DNA from: Bacteroidales bacterium
GTDB lineage: Bacteria > Bacteroidota > Bacteroidia > Bacteroidales > Muribaculaceae
Direction of reading: 5' to 3'
DNA: 17,145 nt
Assembly: GCA_900769345.1 (NCBI GenBank)
Contig: CAAGGJ010000062.1
Location: forward strand, 1-17,145
The position numbers and the translations under genes were made by a program. This document shows positions 14,865 through 17,145 of the stretch, piece after piece. The notes below the pieces were generated by a model. The model was not told the origin of the DNA. It worked only from the letters and a program-made list of their open reading frames with translations, and searched no databases. How positions within the stretch are numbered: position 1 is the stretch's first letter; each line of letters begins with the position of its first letter.

Positions 14865-15140
14865 ATGTCGATAGAAAAAGATAAGCGTCCGTTGTGGTAT
14901 GTGATGCTGCTTTTGCTGAGTGTGATGCCTATAGTAGTGTGGTTTGTGGCGTATCAGAATCCTGCATTTGCTGCCGACGGCACGATGCGTTTTGTGCTAT
15001 CCGTGTTCCCTTTTTATGTGTTTGGCATGTTGGCAATGGCATATTATGTCTATCCGGGGCGTAGCGAGGTGGCTTGGGTGCTTGTGGCTCTCGCTTGGCT
15101 GTCGTATGCTGCACTTGCTGCCCTGGTGTGGCTCGCATAG
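14865..15140 (+). CDS. Small inner-membrane protein, function unknown
   Basis: This 91-aa, very hydrophobic protein has three predicted membrane helices (about 11-30, 42-62 and 69-90), a charged N-terminus (MSIEKDKRP) and a short Tyr-Pro-Gly-Arg-Ser loop near residue 65. I see no motif that names it. Support for a real gene is the consensus promoter at 14805-14836, a strong terminator at 15162-15203, Bacteroidales-like codon use and the regular spacing of the helices. It is monocistronic and ends with TAG. The flanking genes face away or converge, so context gives no functional clue. Confidence 0.75.
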   Translation: MSIEKDKRPLWYVMLLLLSVMPIVVWFVAYQNPAFAADGTMRFVLSVFPFYVFGMLAMAYYVYPGRSEVAWVLVALAWLSYAALAALVWLA

Positions 15141-15161
15141 AAGTTCGGCGCCAAGAAATCG

Positions 15162-15203
15162 GGAGGGGGAGCATCGGGTTGTTATTGCCGATGCTCCCCC
15201 TCC
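15162..15203. terminator. GC-rich hairpin terminator between convergent genes
   Basis: GGAGGGGGAGCATCGG (15162-15177) and CCGATGCTCCCCCTCC (15188-15203) form a perfect 16-bp stem with a 10-nt loop. GGGTTGTTTT follows on the plus strand. It separates the small membrane-protein gene from the convergent alkaline phosphatase gene. Confidence 0.85.
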
Positions 15204-15227
15204 GGGTTGTTTTCTCAAGAATGATGA

Positions 15228-16625
15228 TTATTTGCTTGAGTGTGTCTTGATTTTGCAAGTTTTGCGAATGATGTTGGGAATGTCGGTATTGTCGTGAAAT
15301 CCGGCAAACATTTCGCTGCCTACACCAATGGCAAATAGCGGCACGAAGTCGCCTGTGTGGCTGTAGGTGGTCCAACCTATGCCGTTGATGCTGTCGAGCA
15401 CATCGAAAGTGACTTGCACAAACGAACTGAGCGAAGAGTAGAGCGTGCGCTTATCTTCGGCGTTTTTGGTTACGAATGTGGCGTTGTAGGCATCTTGGAG
15501 TTTCTTATCGTTCGTTTCAGATACTTTTATAGCTCCATAGAGGCCGAAATTCTTTTCGAGATAAGCCTTCATTTCGTCCCACGAAAGGATTTTGCCATTT
15601 TCCACCATAGCGCGGCAGTCGGCTTGCATAACTTCGATTGACTTGTGCTGGTAGTCGAAATTCTTCATTGGCAATGAGTAAGGGCCGCCACTCACGCCGG
15701 CAGCCATACCGCCTGTGTTGTGGTCGGCTGTGATTACGATGAGTGTTTCCTTTGGGTGTTTGAGATAGAATTCGTAGGCTATGCGTATCGATTTTTCGAA
15801 ATCCATTACTTCTTTCACCGAGGTAGCGGCATCGTTGGCGTGCAGCGAGTGGTCGATAAGTCCGCCTTCTATCATGATGAAGAATTTGTCGGGCGATACG
15901 CGCATTTCGTGTTCTATGAAAGCTTCGGTGATGAAGGGCAGTGTCAAAGCACCGGGTTGGTAGTCGATGGCGTAACCTATGTGGTCGAGCGCTTCGGTGG
16001 TGCTTAGAAGCACGAGTTTGTCGCGGTTTTTGTTTGCTTCAAAGCCTTTGGGACCGTTTACGATGGTATATCCTGCCTCGTTGAGGATGGTTTTCACATC
16101 TTTGCCACCTTCGGGAGTCTTGCCGCGCAGACGGCCGCCGGCGAAGATATCGTAACCGCTTGCCGCCATGTCTTGTGCTATCTCATAATACATGCTGCGA
16201 TTTTCCACATGGGCGTAGAATGCAGCCGGTGTTGCATCGTCGGGGTCAACCGATGTGCCTATGGCTATGCCGTAGCCCTGGTCTTTGAGTTCTTTGGCAA
16301 TGCTATATACCGGTTGCTTGTCGGGGGTAACGCCAAGCATTGCATTGTTGGTCTTATGACCGGTCGACAGTGCTGTTCCGGCAGCTGCCGAGTCGGTGAT
16401 GGTATTGTTGGCTGAGTAGGATGTGGCATACGACACGGTAGGAAACTGCATAAACAGGAGTGGTTGGTCGTTGCCGAGCACGGTTCTATTATACGTTTCG
16501 GAGCATAACACAGGGCTTAGACCCATACCATCGCCTATGAAATAGAAGATGTACTTTGGCTGTTTTGCGCTCAGTGCGATTGCCACAAAGAGGCAGAGGA
16601 GGGCTGATAAAAGGCGTCTTTTCAT
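15228..16625 (-). CDS. Alkaline phosphatase (PhoA/PF00245 family), exported
   Basis: This 465-aa protein is a phosphomonoesterase of the classical alkaline phosphatase family, expected in the periplasm. A signal peptide (MKRRLLSALLCLFVAIALSA) is cleaved near residue 20. The metal and nucleophile residues are visible: Asp32 in FIGDGMG, Asp78 and nucleophile Ser79 in TDSAAAGTALSTGHKT, Asp130 and Thr132 in DDATPAA, Glu253, Asp258 and His262 in IEGGLIDHSLH, Asp301-His302 in TADHNTGG, and His423 in SHTGDF. Where E. coli PhoA has Lys328, this protein has His259, as in many bacterial and mammalian enzymes, which changes the third metal site. The length is usual. It starts 19 bp after the stop of the GH3-family gene, so it is the downstream gene of that operon. 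It probably releases phosphate from organic phosphate. No Pho-box-type site could be judged. Confidence 0.95.
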   Translation of the reverse strand: MKRRLLSALLCLFVAIALSAKQPKYIFYFIGDGMGLSPVLCSETYNRTVLGNDQPLLFMQFPTVSYATSYSANNTITDSAAAGTALSTGHKTNNAMLGVTPDKQPVYSIAKELKDQGYGIAIGTSVDPDDATPAAFYAHVENRSMYYEIAQDMAASGYDIFAGGRLRGKTPEGGKDVKTILNEAGYTIVNGPKGFEANKNRDKLVLLSTTEALDHIGYAIDYQPGALTLPFITEAFIEHEMRVSPDKFFIMIEGGLIDHSLHANDAATSVKEVMDFEKSIRIAYEFYLKHPKETLIVITADHNTGGMAAGVSGGPYSLPMKNFDYQHKSIEVMQADCRAMVENGKILSWDEMKAYLEKNFGLYGAIKVSETNDKKLQDAYNATFVTKNAEDKRTLYSSLSSFVQVTFDVLDSINGIGWTTYSHTGDFVPLFAIGVGSEMFAGFHDNTDIPNIIRKTCKIKTHSSK

Positions 16626-16644
16626 TGTTCCGTTGTTTTTTTTA

Positions 16645-17145
16645 TTATTGATTTTTTTTATTTAGTTCGAGTAATTGATTTATTATTTTTCGGTCGTTGC
16701 ATAGGCGAGGCACTTTGCGCTGTCCTCCGCGCTTGCCTGTCATGCCCAGCCAGGTGTCGAAGATGCCGCGTTTCGCCACCACCACATCGGGGGCGGCAAG
16801 GAAGATGTCGTTGTAGCGCTTGGCTTCGTAGTCGGAGTTTTCGTGTTGCAGCTGGCTGTCGAGGGCTTCGGTGAAGGCATGGAGCGAACTTGGCATTTTT
16901 TCAAACTCTATGAGCCATTGGTGATGCCCTTTGGTTTGCTCGGTGGTGTAGACGGGTGCTGCGGTGAAGTCGGTTATTTGTGCGCCGGTCACCGCACATG
17001 CATAGGTGATGGCGGCATTTGCGTTATGCACCATCAGTTCTTCGCCGAAGGCATTGATGTAGCTCTTGGTGCGGCCTGCGATGCGTATTTTCAGCGGCGA
17101 TGTGCTTTCGATGTACACCGTGTCGCCTATCTTGTAGCGCCAAAG
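16645..17145 (-). CDS. GH3-family acyl-adenylating-type protein, C-terminal part
   Basis: The C-terminal 166 residues of a GH3 superfamily protein; the gene runs off the right edge, so its start is missing. The frame is open to the last base, and a GTG at 17118 is only an internal codon. The segment begins LWRYKIGDTVYIESTSPLK, then IRIAGRTKSYINAFGEELMV, the conserved GH3 stretch in which the C-terminal domain follows the adenylation core. The end (LDSQLQHENSDYEAKR, KRGIFDTWLGMTGKRGGQRKVPRL) is also typical. Plant GH3 enzymes join amino acids to acyl hormones through acyl-adenylates; the Bacteroidetes members, usually near 500 aa, have no known substrate. It is cytoplasmic by lack of any membrane segment here, and is the upstream partner of the alkaline phosphatase gene in an apparent operon. 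Confidence 0.9.
   Translation of the reverse strand, partial: LWRYKIGDTVYIESTSPLKIRIAGRTKSYINAFGEELMVHNANAAITYACAVTGAQITDFTAAPVYTTEQTKGHHQWLIEFEKMPSSLHAFTEALDSQLQHENSDYEAKRYNDIFLAAPDVVVAKRGIFDTWLGMTGKRGGQRKVPRLCNDRKIINQLLELNKKNQ

Noticed and set aside
14929..15375. 148-aa minus-strand frame at the end of the alkaline phosphatase gene
   Set aside because: It overlaps both the small membrane-protein gene and the phosphatase in shadow frames and runs through the strong hairpin at 15162-15203.

Overview
The window looks like a chromosome segment of a gut-type Bacteroidales, perhaps Muribaculaceae or Prevotellaceae; the family cannot be fixed from sequence alone. The evidence is three proteins with type IX secretion (T9SS) type A C-terminal tails, repeated promoters of the Bacteroidetes form TTTG-N19..24-TAnnTTTG, AT-rich leaders without Shine-Dalgarno sites, lipoproteins with clear lipoboxes, an outer-membrane phospholipase A, a C_GCAxxG_C_C protein and a GH3-family protein. 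No tRNA, rRNA or CRISPR array was seen.

Layout. 1-143: a nested inverted-repeat element that looks like the end of an unidentified mobile element and carries an outward promoter. 203-2467 (+): a large lipoprotein, possibly a TIM-barrel glycosidase, convergent across a long palindromic terminator with 2569-4884 (-), a T9SS-secreted protein split by one in-frame TAG at codon 66. 5069-5551 (-): a C_GCAxxG_C_C redox-type protein. 6068-8197 (+): a secreted C10 (streptopain-like) cysteine protease. 8558-10193: a decayed IS66-type insertion sequence with perfect 18-bp ends. 10313-12790 (+): a second C10 protease, followed after 5 bp by a small lipoprotein gene (12796-13380). A bidirectional terminator separates it from phospholipase A (13489-14337, -). 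An AT-rich gap of about 530 bp holds a predicted small RNA on the minus strand. 14865-15140 (+): a three-helix membrane protein. 15228-16625 (-): alkaline phosphatase, downstream in an operon with a GH3-family protein that runs off the right edge (16645-17145).

Most of these genes encode cell-surface, secreted or envelope products: proteases, a possible glycosidase, a phospholipase and a phosphatase. That fits a nutrient-scavenging role, but the genes are mostly separate transcription units rather than one pathway.

The most unusual signal is a repeated intergenic motif. A 19-nt sequence, TGATTTATATGACCTAATT, occurs in the untranslated leader of the first C10 protease and again inside the predicted minus-strand small RNA, so that RNA would be antisense to the protease leader. 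The shorter core TGACCTAATTA is present twice in both places, and its second leader copy ends seven bases before the start codon. This could be a trans-acting RNA switch for a secreted protease, or a shared protein-binding site. The other main anomaly is the single TAG in an otherwise open 771-codon T9SS cargo gene.
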